This document shows, one piece after another, positions 34,075 through 44,007 of a stretch of DNA of 46,376 nt. This DNA comes from Hyphomicrobium sp. (GTDB lineage Bacteria; Pseudomonadota; Alphaproteobacteria; Rhizobiales; Hyphomicrobiaceae): positions 1-46,376 of the forward strand of contig JAIEPV010000098.1 of NCBI GenBank assembly GCA_019748215.1. Direction: 5' to 3'. Below the pieces are notes generated by a model, which was not told the DNA's origin, made no database searches, and worked only from the letters and a program-made list of their open reading frames with translations. The position numbers and the translations under genes are program-made. Every line of letters starts with the position of its first letter. The first letter of the stretch is position 1.

Positions 34075-35698
34075 CGCGATCTCATCTCTGCCGACGCAAC
34101 TGCCGCCCGCGCGGCGTCGCGCCATTCCGCCTGATGTGGCGGCGGCCCGCGTGCGCCGCCGCTATGCTTCAGAACGGACGTTCAAGGCGCTTGGCTTTGG
34201 TGCGTTGGCGCTGACGGCGGTATTTCTGGTGGCGTTGCTGACGAGTATCATCGTCAAATCGCTGCCAGCGTTCTCGGAACATCGCGCTGTGCTGAGTGTG
34301 CTCGTCGACGCAGCCATCGTCGATGCAGACGGCAAGCGCAATGCCGACGCCATCCGCGCCGCCGATTATGCAAGCCTCACACGTGCGGCGATAACGGCGG
34401 TCATTCCGGGCATCGAAGGCCGGACGGCGCGAAAGGCCTTAAATGGTCTACTCAGCAGCGGCGCGGCCGACGATCTGCGCGACCGCGTCATTGCCAATCC
34501 ATCGATTATTGGAACGACGATCAAAACGCCGATGCTGTTTTCCGATGACGTCGATTTGTATTTGAAGGGCGACACGGGCCGCCATACGGCCGCTTTGGGC
34601 GCTGCCGAATTAACGCCGAGCGACGTCAAAGGTGACATCACGCTGACGGCGGCTAATCAGTCTTTCGCGGCGCTGATCGCTGACCTCGAGCGTGAAGGAG
34701 TTGCGAATGATGCTGAAGCTGGCGCTCATGTTCTAGACGGGCGTATTCCAAGCCGCGTCGTCTATATCAACGGCGGCGCCGTCAAGGTTGTAAAGGCGAC
34801 GGCCAACACGCTGGCGGGGCCGGTGCTGCTGCCGCTCTCCAGCGTCACTCCCGCGCAGGCAGGTAGCTGGAATTTGACGACCTACGTCCAGCCTGAAAGC
34901 CGCCGCCGCATCTCGGATCAGGAAATCGTTTTCATCGATAAAATCAGGTCAGCCGGCGCGATCGAGCGCGGTTTCAACTGGCGCTTTTTCACATCCGGCG
35001 ACAGCCGTGAGCCTGAACTTGCCGGCATTCGCGGCGCACTCATCGGTACGGCGCTGACTTTATTCGTGACGCTGATTTTGTGCCTGCCGATCGGTGTTCT
35101 CGCCGCCATCTATCTGGAGGAGTTCGCGCCGAAAAATTGGCTGACCGATATCATCGAGGTCAACATCAACAATCTCGCGGCCGTCCCCTCGATCGTCTTC
35201 GGATTGCTGGGGCTGGCGGTGTTTTTGAACTACTTCAATCTGCCGCGATCGGCGCCGCTAGTCGGCGGTTTGGTTTTGGCACTGCTGGTCCTGCCAACGA
35301 TCATCATATCGGCTCGGGCCGCGATCAAGGCCGTGCCGCCGTCAATCCGTGAGGCGGCAATCGGTCTTGGGGCCTCACAGCAACAGGCCGTTTTCCATCA
35401 TGTCTTGCCGCTGGCCATGCCGGGCATCATGACCGGCACCATCATCGGCATGGCGCATGCGCTCGGCGAAACGGCACCTTTGCTGATGATTGGCATGGTC
35501 GCCTTCATCGTCGACGTGCCGACGAGCATTTCGGATGCCGCGACCGTTCTGCCGGTGCAGATTTATCTTTGGTCGGATCTACCGGAAGCGGCCTTTCAAC
35601 AGCGCACGGCAGCGGCGATCGTGGTGCTGCTCGGCTTCCTTTTCGCGATGAACGGCGCCGCCATTTGGCTGCGCAACAAATTCGAACGTCGGTGGTGA
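34067..35698 (+). CDS. pstA: Phosphate ABC transporter permease PstA with large N-terminal domain
   Basis: Second permease of the Pst importer, 543 residues, much longer than the roughly 300 of E. coli PstA. After the first membrane helix (about 45-65) comes a periplasmic domain of about 230 residues of the DUF3333 kind, then the permease core with [33 protein letters not shown] and the EAA loop [28 protein letters not shown] 34067 overlaps the pstC stop; a GTG at 34058 is the alternative. Confidence 0.94.
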   Translation: MTDAISSLPTQLPPARRRAIPPDVAAARVRRRYASERTFKALGFGALALTAVFLVALLTSIIVKSLPAFSEHRAVLSVLVDAAIVDADGKRNADAIRAADYASLTRAAITAVIPGIEGRTARKALNGLLSSGAADDLRDRVIANPSIIGTTIKTPMLFSDDVDLYLKGDTGRHTAALGAAELTPSDVKGDITLTAANQSFAALIADLEREGVANDAEAGAHVLDGRIPSRVVYINGGAVKVVKATANTLAGPVLLPLSSVTPAQAGSWNLTTYVQPESRRRISDQEIVFIDKIRSAGAIERGFNWRFFTSGDSREPELAGIRGALIGTALTLFVTLILCLPIGVLAAIYLEEFAPKNWLTDIIEVNINNLAAVPSIVFGLLGLAVFLNYFNLPRSAPLVGGLVLALLVLPTIIISARAAIKAVPPSIREAAIGLGASQQQAVFHHVLPLAMPGIMTGTIIGMAHALGETAPLLMIGMVAFIVDVPTSISDAATVLPVQIYLWSDLPEAAFQQRTAAAIVVLLGFLFAMNGAAIWLRNKFERRW

Positions 35699-35703
35699 TT
35701 GTG

Positions 35704-36540
35704 ATGGAGAATTCAACCGTGGACTTATCTGCAATCGAACGGGTCGAAGCCGCTCGCACCGCGCATCTTACTGCGGGCGCGAAGCCAGCCAAGGTCTTGG
35801 CCCACGACGTCAACGTTTATTACGGTGACAAACATGCCTTGCAGGCTGTCAATGTCGAGATTCCGGACCGTGGCGTGATGGCCTTCATCGGCCCATCCGG
35901 CTGCGGCAAATCTACGTTCCTGCGCTGCATCAACCGGATGAACGACACCATCGCATCGTGCCGCGTCACCGGGAAAATCACGATCGACGACCAGGACATT
36001 TACGATCGCAGCCTCGACGTCGTCCAGTTGCGCGCCCGTGTTGGTATGGTGTTTCAAAAACCAAATCCATTTCCGAAGTCGATCTACGACAACGTTGCCT
36101 ATGGACCACGCATTCACGGTTTGACGGCGAACAAGGCCGAACTCGACGAGGTTGTGCAGAGCAGCCTTGAAAAGGCGGCGTTGTGGAACGAAGTGAAAGA
36201 CCGGCTGCAGGACTCTGGGACGGGTCTTTCCGGTGGCCAGCAGCAGCGGCTTTGCATTGCCCGCGCGATCGCCGTGAATCCCGACATCATCTTGATGGAC
36301 GAGCCGTGCTCGGCGCTCGACCCGATCGCCACGGCGAAGGTCGAGACCTTGATCGACGAGTTGCGTTCTAACTTTTGCATCATCATCGTGACCCATTCGA
36401 TGCAGCAGGCCGCCCGCGTCTCGCAACGAACGGCTTTTTTCCACCTAGGGACGCTGGTCGAGGAAGACTCGACCAAGACGATTTTCAGCAACCCGAAAGA
36501 CCAGCGGACGCAGGACTACATCACCGGCCGGTTCGGTTGA
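35704..36540 (+). CDS. pstB: Phosphate ABC transporter ATPase PstB
   Basis: ATPase of the Pst importer, 278 residues. Walker [10 protein letters not shown], the PstB-typical [20 protein letters not shown], signature [14 protein letters not shown], Walker [14 protein letters not shown] and [12 protein letters not shown] are all present. ATG 35704 lies five bases after the pstA stop with GGTGG upstream. An N-terminal extension of about 30 residues precedes the ABC core. Confidence 0.97.
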   Translation: MENSTVDLSAIERVEAARTAHLTAGAKPAKVLAHDVNVYYGDKHALQAVNVEIPDRGVMAFIGPSGCGKSTFLRCINRMNDTIASCRVTGKITIDDQDIYDRSLDVVQLRARVGMVFQKPNPFPKSIYDNVAYGPRIHGLTANKAELDEVVQSSLEKAALWNEVKDRLQDSGTGLSGGQQQRLCIARAIAVNPDIILMDEPCSALDPIATAKVETLIDELRSNFCIIIVTHSMQQAARVSQRTAFFHLGTLVEEDSTKTIFSNPKDQRTQDYITGRFG

Positions 36541-36568
36541 ACGCATTTTTCGATGATTGGAACGGCAA

Positions 36569-37285
36569 ATGAACGAGCATATCGTCAAATCCTACGAGGA
36601 CGAGCTTAAGCTGCTCGACCGTCGCATCGCGCAAATGGGCGGCTGTGCTGAAAAGCTGCTGGTGCAAGCGCTTGGTGCACTCGAGCGGCGCGATCCGAAG
36701 TTGGCGGAATCAGCCGTCGCCAGCGACGCAACAATCGATCAGCTCGAGCGCGAACTGCAGGAGCAGGTGATCGAGATGATCGCCAAGCGCCAGCCGATCG
36801 CTAACGATTTGCGCCATATCATGACGGTTCTCAAGATCGCTGGCGATCTGGAACGCATTGGCGACTTGTCAAAGAATATCGCCAAGCGCGCGTTTGCCAT
36901 CGCTGGCGAGAGCCATCCAAAACCACTGATGACGGGCATGCGCCACATGACCGAGATGGTCCAGGCGCAATTGAAGCAGGTTCTCGACGCGCTGGCGGAG
37001 CGCAATGTGGAAAAAGCTTTGCAGGTATGGCGAAGTGACCAGCAGGTCGACGCGATGTACAATTCGCTGTTTCGTGAACTTCTCACCTACATGATGGAAG
37101 ATCCGCGAAACATCGGTTTGTGCACGCACTTTCTTTTCGGGGCCAAAAATATTGAACGGATCGGCGATCACACCACTAACATTGCCGAAAACGTCCACTA
37201 TCTCGTCACGGGCCAGGCGATCACGGATGATCGTCCTAAGGATGACCAGACGTCGTCAACGCTTATCACCGTGCCGCACTCATGA
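36569..37285 (+). CDS. phoU: Phosphate signalling protein PhoU
   Basis: Cytosolic regulator linking the Pst importer to PhoR, 238 residues, with two repeated three-helix PhoU domains. The repeated metal-binding motif appears as KIAGDLERIGDLSKNIAKRA and KNIERIGDHTTNIAEN. ATG 36569 is preferred over the TTG at 36557. Its stop overlaps the phoB start as ATGA. Confidence 0.97.
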   Translation: MNEHIVKSYEDELKLLDRRIAQMGGCAEKLLVQALGALERRDPKLAESAVASDATIDQLERELQEQVIEMIAKRQPIANDLRHIMTVLKIAGDLERIGDLSKNIAKRAFAIAGESHPKPLMTGMRHMTEMVQAQLKQVLDALAERNVEKALQVWRSDQQVDAMYNSLFRELLTYMMEDPRNIGLCTHFLFGAKNIERIGDHTTNIAENVHYLVTGQAITDDRPKDDQTSSTLITVPHS

Positions 37286-38022
37286 CCTCTTTAGCGCAAA
37301 ACGCTCCATCCAGCAGTCGCTCCATGCCCGCTAAAATTCTTGTCGTCGAAGACGAATCCTCGCTTGCCGAGCTGATCAAGTACAATCTCGAGGCCGAAGG
37401 CTACGACGTCACACACGCGGGAGATGGCGAAGAAGCTGAACTGATGCTCTCGGAGCAGTCGTTCGACTTGGCCATCCTCGATTGGATGATTCCAAAAATC
37501 TCGGGCATCGAGCTTTGCCGTCGGCTGAGAAAGCGAACGGATACGTCGAATCTACCGATTTTGCTGCTCACGGCGCGCGGCGAAGAGGCCGACCGGGTCC
37601 GCGGCTTGACCACCGGCGCCGACGATTACGTGACCAAGCCGTTTTCGGTGCAGGAACTGATGGCACGCATCAAGGCCTTGCTGCGTCGCGCGTCGCCGGA
37701 ACGCATGAGCGATATCCTTGTTTCAGGCGAAATCGTCCTTGATCGTCAAGCGCACAAGGTCACACGGGGAGCGCGCGAAATCCGTCTTGGCCCGACTGAG
37801 TACCGGATGCTGGAAGTTTTCATGGAAAGTCCGCGCCGCGTGTTATCGCGTGGGCAATTGCTGGATCGCGTGTGGGGTCAGACCTCCGAGATTGACGAAC
37901 GGACGGTCGATGTCCATATCGGCCGCCTGCGCAAATCTCTCATACGTGGCAACGAGCACGATCCGATCCGCACGGTTCGTGGTGCCGGTTACGTGTTCGA
38001 CGGACGTGGCAGTGAATTATGA
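37282..38022 (+). CDS. phoB: Phosphate regulon response regulator PhoB
   Basis: OmpR-type response regulator, 246 residues. The receiver has acidic residues in VVEDES, the phosphorylated Asp67 in LAILDWMIP and Lys in VTKPFSVQEL. The C-terminal winged helix contains LGPTEYRMLEVFMESPRRVLSR and ends in RTVRGAGYVFD. The start at 37282 overlaps the phoU stop; an internal ATG (MPAKILVVEDE, 37324) would give the usual length and may be the true start. A small ATCGCC/GGCGAT hairpin follows the stop. Confidence 0.96.
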   Translation: MTSLAQNAPSSSRSMPAKILVVEDESSLAELIKYNLEAEGYDVTHAGDGEEAELMLSEQSFDLAILDWMIPKISGIELCRRLRKRTDTSNLPILLLTARGEEADRVRGLTTGADDYVTKPFSVQELMARIKALLRRASPERMSDILVSGEIVLDRQAHKVTRGAREIRLGPTEYRMLEVFMESPRRVLSRGQLLDRVWGQTSEIDERTVDVHIGRLRKSLIRGNEHDPIRTVRGAGYVFDGRGSEL

Positions 38023-38055
38023 TCGCCCCTGGCGATTGCACTGCCACGGATTGAA

Positions 38056-38796
38056 TTATTCGACACTGGCGGCATATCGCGCCGTACCAAGGTGCATGGT
38101 GCGAACCGACCACTCCACCACTTGACCGGTGCGTGTCCGCGCTGACCTCTCGACGCGCAACAGCGGCCGCGAGGGCTCGACCCGCAAAGCTTCGATCATG
38201 GCCAAATCGGGGAGCACACAGTCAGTGCGCTCGGTAATGGCGTGCACGATGGTCTTATAAACGCGTCGATAGATGGGGAATAGGAACGGTGACGGCAGCG
38301 CGGCCGTCCGCTCGATTTCGGGAAAGCGCGCTTGCGCCACAACAACGCGCTCAAACACCCGCACACCGTGGGACGCGCGCCAGGCTAACTCAAATCGTGC
38401 CACCGGATCGCCGATGCGGATCGCCAGCCGGTTTGCCGCCTCAGCGTCGGCCGTGCTTGCGTCACTGGTCAGTGCGGTGACCTCGCCTTTCAGTTTGCGG
38501 CCATCGGCAACAAGCGTGACGAACCGCTCGACATCGGACTGGTCCGACGCTTCAATGACAAACGTTCCGCGACCTTGACGCCGCTGGATCAACCGCTCAC
38601 CTTCGAGCAGTTCAAGCGCCTTACGCATCGTGCCGACACTGACGCCGATATCTTTGGCGAGCACGGCCTCGTTGGGCATGGGGACCGATGACGACCATTC
38701 GGCCGCAGTGATCCGCTCGCGCAGATAGTTGGCGACCTGAGCATAGAGTGGCCCGGCAAATCCAGGCGCCGCCGATAGGCTGGCTTGGTACGTCAT
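38056..38796 (-). CDS. GntR-family regulator with UTRA domain (HutC type)
   Basis: 246-residue regulator. The winged helix (about 15-80) includes MPNEAVLAKDIGVSVGTMRKALELLEGERLIQRRQGRGTFV. The C-terminal UTRA ligand domain spans about 95-240 and includes FERVVVAQARFPEI and RSARTRTGQVVEWSVRTMH. AAGAGGA precedes ATG 38796. It is divergent from the kinase gene and no catabolic genes are near, so the effector cannot be named. Confidence 0.9.
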   Translation of the reverse strand: MTYQASLSAAPGFAGPLYAQVANYLRERITAAEWSSSVPMPNEAVLAKDIGVSVGTMRKALELLEGERLIQRRQGRGTFVIEASDQSDVERFVTLVADGRKLKGEVTALTSDASTADAEAANRLAIRIGDPVARFELAWRASHGVRVFERVVVAQARFPEIERTAALPSPFLFPIYRRVYKTIVHAITERTDCVLPDLAMIEALRVEPSRPLLRVERSARTRTGQVVEWSVRTMHLGTARYAASVE

Positions 38797-39034
38797 GGCA
38801 ATATCCTCTTCAAAATTTCTAACTGCACGACGGTGGTTGAAGGACCGAAGCGCCAACCACCAATGTTTGTCCTACAGATCCCGCGCCAACCGTTATTCGG
38901 CTAATCGCTTGCCGAATGATTGGCGGGCGTGTGTCGTTGTGTGTCAAAACGCGGGCGGCTTGCTTGCGGCGACGCGAGCTGTGAACATGCGGCCCAGCAC
39001 CCGGGACGACCCTGGCCACGACGGATAACGGTCG

Positions 39035-40213
39035 ATGACAGCACAAACCTCTTCGCGACCGGCGCGCACGACGCGCAAACGCGCAGCCGTGATCCCAGCC
39101 ACAGTGACTGGCGATGCGATGGTCCTTGTCGATCACGCGGGCTTATTGAGGGCCACCAGCGCAGCGTTTACAATATTCACCGGATGGACAGCTAGCGACG
39201 TCATCGGCACATCGATTGATCGCGTTTTATGCCATGCAGACGATCGACGTCGGATATTGACGGATGCGATGACCGAGCCGGCGCCGGCCCCCTGGCTGCC
39301 TATCGAAATCGTGCATCGCGAAGGAGGACATCGGGTCACGGCGGTGCGCGCCACGAAGCTGGCGGCAAACGTCGTCGATCAAACTTCATTTGTGCTTTTT
39401 TTTCGCCAGCCCGATCCAGATGATCGGCTGAAATTCGGCTCGGCTGATGGCGAAACCGTCGATTCTCTCACACGTCTCACCGCCGGCCTGACGCATGATT
39501 TCAACAACGTTCTGGCCGTCATCAAGGGCAACCTTGAACTGGCGTCGATGCGGGTCACCGATGCGCGCGCGAGTGCCGCACTTTCGGAAGCAAATCTCGG
39601 CTGCGAGATGGCGGCCCGCATGATCGCGCGATTGATGACCGTTGGCCAAGCGCGCCGATTTCAGCCAACCGACACGGACGTCGTCGCAAAAATTGCAGCA
39701 GTGCTCGATGCGACTGGCAGCAGCTATGACCGACAGCGGCGACGGCCCGTTGGCGCATTCCGCGGCTACGTCGATGGCGCAGAATTCGAAAGCGCGATGC
39801 TGAACATCTGGCGCAATGCCGTCGACGCGATGGCGGGCGGCGGAACATTTTCAATCGTGGTGTCACGGGCCGATGTCGACGCCGGCATCGCAACCGCTGG
39901 CGGTCCGTTGCGACCTGGCCGGTATGTCAAAATCGTCTGCGCCGATACAGGTGCCGGCATGTCGCCGGGCGTCGCCGCTCGCGCGCTGCAGCCATATTTT
40001 TCAACCAAGACACCAAGCTCCGGATCGGGGCTTGGCCTCGCACAGGTGCACGGCTTTCTCCTGCAATCCGGCGGCGGCATAGATGTCGAAAGCGCGGTTG
40101 GAAAAGGCACTCGGATAACGCTCTACGTGCCGCGGGCGTTTGGCTCGGCGAGCGAGGTAGATTGTGGGACACCATCGGCCTCAACCGATTTCACTTTTAC
40201 GGTGAACATATAG
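39035..40213 (+). CDS. Soluble PAS histidine kinase (HDFNN type)
   Basis: 392-residue kinase without membrane helices. A PAS domain (about 25-125) is followed by the phosphoacceptor His154 in LTHDFNNVLAVIKGNLEL, the hallmark of one histidine kinase subgroup. The ATPase domain has NIWRNAVDAMAGGG, CADTGAGMSP, PYFSTKTPSSGSGLGLAQVHG and GTRITLYVPR, where the domain normally ends. A further 25 residues lie wholly within the 91-base antisense overlap with the response regulator gene. The cognate partner is probably that regulator. The signal is unknown. Confidence 0.9.
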   Translation: MTAQTSSRPARTTRKRAAVIPATVTGDAMVLVDHAGLLRATSAAFTIFTGWTASDVIGTSIDRVLCHADDRRRILTDAMTEPAPAPWLPIEIVHREGGHRVTAVRATKLAANVVDQTSFVLFFRQPDPDDRLKFGSADGETVDSLTRLTAGLTHDFNNVLAVIKGNLELASMRVTDARASAALSEANLGCEMAARMIARLMTVGQARRFQPTDTDVVAKIAAVLDATGSSYDRQRRRPVGAFRGYVDGAEFESAMLNIWRNAVDAMAGGGTFSIVVSRADVDAGIATAGGPLRPGRYVKIVCADTGAGMSPGVAARALQPYFSTKTPSSGSGLGLAQVHGFLLQSGGGIDVESAVGKGTRITLYVPRAFGSASEVDCGTPSASTDFTFTVNI

Positions 40214-40899
40214 CCCGAGCCGCGCACCGTCTCGATCGGCGACGCATCGGTTGTCTTGAGTTTGCGCCGCAATCGCCCGACGATGGTATCGATCGCACGC
40301 TCAAGCGTGTCAGCATCATCGTCGCCCAGAAAATCCATGAGCTGATGACGTGATAACACCCGTTGCGGGCGTCGCAGAAACGCTGTGAGCAGCGAAAACT
40401 CGCGCGATGTCAATTTGACGTCGATGCCGTCCGGGCGCGTTAACCGGCGCGCCGCAACATCACAGGTCCACCCGTCAAATTGAAAGGCCTGACGCGCTGC
40501 GAAGTCGTCGCCCGTGCGAACCGCAGAGGCTGTTCGGCGCATGACGGCACGCACGCGCGCCAAGACTTCGCGAACATTAAATGGCTTCGAGATATAATCG
40601 TCAGCGCCGATCTCAAGACCGACGATACGGTCGACATCGCTGCCTTTGCCGCTGACAATGATGATGGGAACTACGCTTCGCGCCCGGATGCGCTGCGCTA
40701 GAACAAGGCCATTGTCGCGGCCCAGTCCAAGGTCGAGGGTGATCAGCGACACATCATGACTGGCGAGACGAGCGAGCGCGTCGCGTTCGCCCTGGGCTTC
40801 GATGACGGCGTATCCCTCATCCTCCAGCATCGTTCGCAACAGACGCCGGACCGCAGAATCATCTTCGACGATCAAAATCTGGTGGCGCTCGTCAGCCAT
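40123..40899 (-). CDS. OmpR-type response regulator
   Basis: 258-residue regulator with receiver (VEDDSA, phospho-Asp in LITLDLGLG, Lys in ISKPFNVRE) and a winged helix (LTSREFSLLTAFLRRPQRVLSR, ending ETVRGSGYMF). A 26-residue tail rich in polar residues extends past the domain end and is encoded in the overlap with the kinase gene. ATG 40899 is preferred to a TTG at 40926. It sits back to back with the PilZ gene (203 bases apart) and tail to tail with the kinase. Regulated genes are unknown. Confidence 0.92.
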   Translation of the reverse strand: MADERHQILIVEDDSAVRRLLRTMLEDEGYAVIEAQGERDALARLASHDVSLITLDLGLGRDNGLVLAQRIRARSVVPIIIVSGKGSDVDRIVGLEIGADDYISKPFNVREVLARVRAVMRRTASAVRTGDDFAARQAFQFDGWTCDVAARRLTRPDGIDVKLTSREFSLLTAFLRRPQRVLSRHQLMDFLGDDDADTLERAIDTIVGRLRRKLKTTDASPIETVRGSGYMFTVKVKSVEADGVPQSTSLAEPNARGT

Positions 40900-41101
40900 C
40901 GAGATAGCGTCCGAGCGTTTCGACAAGTGACGACTGCACAGTGCAGACCTCTATTCTGTAAATGACGTTGTTCGGTGTGCCCTAGCGCCGTTTTGCACAT
41001 CGCGACAAGCCTACTTTCATGATCAGGCAACCAGTCAATGCCACGCTGAGACACGCGCTGGTTCGGCAAAAGCATGACCTTGCAACCGGCGTCATATTGA
41101 A

Positions 41102-42010
41102 ATGGATTTCCGGTCGATGTCATCAACTTCCGACACACTTGAAAAAGCACGAGCCCGGCTGCTCGCCACCATCGGCAATGAACTCGATTTTGCGCTGATC
41201 GCCGTGTCGCTGTGTGCCAGCATCAGTTCAGCACGGGCATTTCTGCGGCCGTTGGCATGCGGTACTGAGGCATCGCGTTATTTTCCGGCCGAGCCTCGCG
41301 TCTCCTCAATTGCCGCGATTAAACTCTCAAAGCCGGGCCTGTCTGAAACTCATCTGACTTTGATCGCTGATTTTTATGATCTGGTTGACGCCGCCAAAAC
41401 TCTGACACTTCAGATTGAGGATCACGACGGCCCGGTCGTCGCTGCGCACCGCAAAGGCGCCAAGACAGCGATTGACAACGATTGGGTTACGGTGAGCGGC
41501 CTGTGGCGGCGCAGCGCAGCAGTCGGGTATGCAGCCGCCGACGCAGCACATCGGCTTACACGCAAATCTCCGGGCGGTGCGTCGGGACCAAGCGACAGTG
41601 GCCTTGAATTGCTGATCAACCGCGTCGTTGCTGGCGATTCGCCGTGCATTACGCCAGTCGGCGAGATCGTCTATCCAAGCTGGGCAGATCGGCGCAATCA
41701 CACGCGCCGCCAACTCAACCTTCCCGCCACGTTGCATGTATTGAGCAATACTCTCAGACCGCCGTCGGCAGCCATCATCAGTGATATCTCACGAAGCGGC
41801 CTCGGTCTCATTGTCCCGGGCATTGACACCGGACGGGGACGGCAACCTGGAACCAGGGTCGCCGTCGTTACGAATTCTGGCCGGCGCCTCGCAGGTGTCG
41901 TCGTTTGGGCCAGCGCGGAACGGCTTGGGATACGGCTGATAGAACCACTCTTCGATAGCGACATGCTGCTAACGTCATCAGCCGTGCCGGTGAGTGTCAG
42001 CCGGTGCTGA
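41102..42010 (+). CDS. PilZ-domain protein with unrecognised N-terminal region
   Basis: 302-residue protein. The C-terminal third is a PilZ domain with the c-di-GMP-binding arginine motif RRNHTRR (197-203) and DISRSG (228-233), so it probably binds cyclic di-GMP. Residues 1-190 are mostly helical with no known motif and no signal peptide. Start ATG 41102; an ATG five codons later is also possible. It is divergent from the response regulator gene and ends four bases from znuA. A link to the Tad pilus is imaginable but not shown by context. Confidence 0.85.
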   Translation: MDFRSMSSTSDTLEKARARLLATIGNELDFALIAVSLCASISSARAFLRPLACGTEASRYFPAEPRVSSIAAIKLSKPGLSETHLTLIADFYDLVDAAKTLTLQIEDHDGPVVAAHRKGAKTAIDNDWVTVSGLWRRSAAVGYAAADAAHRLTRKSPGGASGPSDSGLELLINRVVAGDSPCITPVGEIVYPSWADRRNHTRRQLNLPATLHVLSNTLRPPSAAIISDISRSGLGLIVPGIDTGRGRQPGTRVAVVTNSGRRLAGVVVWASAERLGIRLIEPLFDSDMLLTSSAVPVSVSRC

Positions 42011-42014
42011 ACGA

Positions 42015-43118
42015 TCAACGGTCGCCACTCAGGCACGTTTGCAAGTTTTGCGATATCCGGCGCATCAGTTCGAAATACAGCTCTTTGCCGGCAGGTAGTC
42101 CGATCCCCTCGGCATCGATCTCACCGGTACGCGATGGGCTGCCTTCGATGACCGCTGCGACCAGCTTGGGTTGAAACGAGGGTTCAGTGAAAACGCAGAC
42201 TGCGCCGAGCTGAGCGATTTTTCTGCGTACCGCTGTCAATCGCTTGGCACTCGGTTGCACGTCCGGACTGATCGTGATCGAGCCCACGGCATGGACACCA
42301 AAACGCTCCTCAAAATACTGAGTGGCATCGTGGAAGATGATGAACGGCCGGCCCTTGACCGGCGCAAGCGCTGTCGTGATGTCCGCTGACAGCTGATCGA
42401 GTTTGATATTTAACCGAGCCGCATTGCCGCGAAACGTGTCTGCAGCGGCCGGATATCTTTGAGCCAACGCAGCAGTCACCGTTTCAACGATGGCTTTGGC
42501 GTTGACGGGATCAAGCCAAATGTGGCCGTCTTTGGCTTCGTGTTCGTGATCATGTTCATGTTCCGTCTTGCCGGCATTTTTCTCGCTGCCACCTTGTATA
42601 TGCTCAGGCTCGCCATGCGCGGCTTCAGCATCATCATGATGGTGCTCTTCGAAAGTTCCGCCCTCGCGCTGCTCGAGAAGCTGCACACCTTTGCTGTCAC
42701 TGAGGGTGATCAGCGTGACCGTTGCTGGCAGTGCCGCGACGACTTTTCGGGTGAACGGTTCGACCGCTTCTGAAACGCGAACGAAGATATCGGCTTCGTT
42801 GATGGCTTTCGCCGAGGACGGCTTGAGCGTGAAGGTATGCGGCGAGGCCGATCCATCGACGATCAGCGTCGGCGTCCCGACGCCCTCCATGATATTGGCG
42901 ATGAGCGAATGAATGGGCTTGGTCGTGACGACGACACGCGGTGCATCCGCCGCACAGGCCGCAGTCGCAGCGATGAAAGCGCTAAAGCTTGCGACCGACT
43001 GCGCCATCGCCCGCGTTGTATTTAAAGGCATCGCACCGACAGGCGCGCACTCGCGGCGTGGCAACGATCGCCGAATGCCGGCCCAAATCGCCCACTCCGT
43101 TCCAAATCCCGTGAACAT
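42015..43118 (-). CDS. znuA: Zinc ABC transporter substrate-binding protein ZnuA
   Basis: Periplasmic zinc receptor of the cluster A-I type, 367 residues. Zinc ligand candidates are His70 (TKPIHSLIANIM), His94 (SPHTFTLKPS), His199 (DGHIWLDP) and the Asp/His of a later FHDATQYFE. A His/Asp/Glu-rich loop (158-199, with HHHDD and HEHDHEHE) is typical of zinc rather than manganese receptors. The start at 43118 has a very good AAGGGAGA site; it leaves about 35 residues before the apparent signal peptide, so ATG 43031 is a possible alternative. The znuBC partners are not in the window. Confidence 0.94.
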   Translation of the reverse strand: MFTGFGTEWAIWAGIRRSLPRRECAPVGAMPLNTTRAMAQSVASFSAFIAATAACAADAPRVVVTTKPIHSLIANIMEGVGTPTLIVDGSASPHTFTLKPSSAKAINEADIFVRVSEAVEPFTRKVVAALPATVTLITLSDSKGVQLLEQREGGTFEEHHHDDAEAAHGEPEHIQGGSEKNAGKTEHEHDHEHEAKDGHIWLDPVNAKAIVETVTAALAQRYPAAADTFRGNAARLNIKLDQLSADITTALAPVKGRPFIIFHDATQYFEERFGVHAVGSITISPDVQPSAKRLTAVRRKIAQLGAVCVFTEPSFQPKLVAAVIEGSPSRTGEIDAEGIGLPAGKELYFELMRRISQNLQTCLSGDR

Positions 43119-43140
43119 GACGTTCTCCCTTAATACATTT

Positions 43141-43156
43141 TAGTATATTATAACAA
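43141..43156 (-). promoter_or_regulatory. Zur-like dyad over the znuA -10 element
   Basis: On the minus strand GTTATAATATAC resembles the Zur box GTTATA-N-TATAAC that I recall for Rhizobiales. It contains a perfect TATAAT (43147-43152) as the -10 of znuA. A repressor on this site would block znuA under zinc sufficiency. The same region could serve the divergent zevA. Confidence 0.55.
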
Positions 43157-43329
43157 ACGAAACGTTCGTGCAACATCCTTAGAAGTATCGCTTCGATCAT
43201 AGAACCGATGCCAGCAGGGTCGCATTATCGCCACCTTTGGAGCCACGATCCCTGTCGACAAATTGATTTGAGTGACGGAGCCGCTATCTGCATGCTGCAG
43301 CACGCGAAAAATGAAGTGGAGCGCTCGTC

Positions 43330-44007
43330 ATGATATCGCGATACCGCAATCGGTCGATGCTGAGCGTTGCTCTCGCCATCGTGGCCGCGTCGGCGACCGC
43401 TGCACGCGCCCATCCGCACGTGTGGGTCACATATGAAACCACCATCATCTACAATCAGGGTGCGATCACCGGTGTCGGTCATGTCTGGACCTTCGACGAC
43501 ATGTACACTGCGATGGCTGTGCAGGGCTTAGACAAAAACAACGACGGCACATACGACCGCGACGAGCTGGCTGAGCTCGCCAACGTCAACATGGATGGAT
43601 TGAAGGACTTCGACTATTTCACGTTTGCCAAGCTCGGCAGTGCCAAGCTCAAGCTCGATCCGCCGAAAGACGCTTGGCTCGAGCACAGCAACGGAATTTT
43701 ACGCCTGCATTTCACGTTGCCATTGGCGCAGCCGGTTCTTGCAGATGCGGAAGGCTTCAATTTTTCCATCGATGATCCCTCATTCTTCATTGCCTTCGAG
43801 CCAGAGAAAACCGACGCCTTGAAACTTGCAAGTGCCCCTGACGGATGCACGGCGGCGTTCGTTGATCCGAGCGCCGACAAAGCCGCCGCAGACGCAGCCA
43901 AACTCGGCGACTCGATGGCTCAGGAGCTTGGCAAGCTGATGCCGGATGCAGCGGCGCTGAATTTCAGCTCGGCGAAAACAGTTACGGTCTCATGCAAAAA
44001 ATCCTAA
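43330..44007 (+). CDS. zevA: DUF1007 periplasmic protein, ZevA-like
   Basis: 225-residue exported protein with a signal peptide ending ARAHPHVWV, so the mature N-terminus carries HPH, a likely metal ligand set and the DUF1007 hallmark. The body includes DKNNDGTYDRDELAEL, an EF-hand-like loop, and two cysteines (DGCTAA, VSCKKS). In Haemophilus influenzae ZevA works with ZevB in zinc acquisition (established knowledge). Its end overlaps the NicO-type gene by 16 bases. Placement beside znuA supports zinc; nickel is the alternative since NicO proteins are often called nickel transporters. Confidence 0.85.
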   Translation: MISRYRNRSMLSVALAIVAASATAARAHPHVWVTYETTIIYNQGAITGVGHVWTFDDMYTAMAVQGLDKNNDGTYDRDELAELANVNMDGLKDFDYFTFAKLGSAKLKLDPPKDAWLEHSNGILRLHFTLPLAQPVLADAEGFNFSIDDPSFFIAFEPEKTDALKLASAPDGCTAAFVDPSADKAAADAAKLGDSMAQELGKLMPDAAALNFSSAKTVTVSCKKS

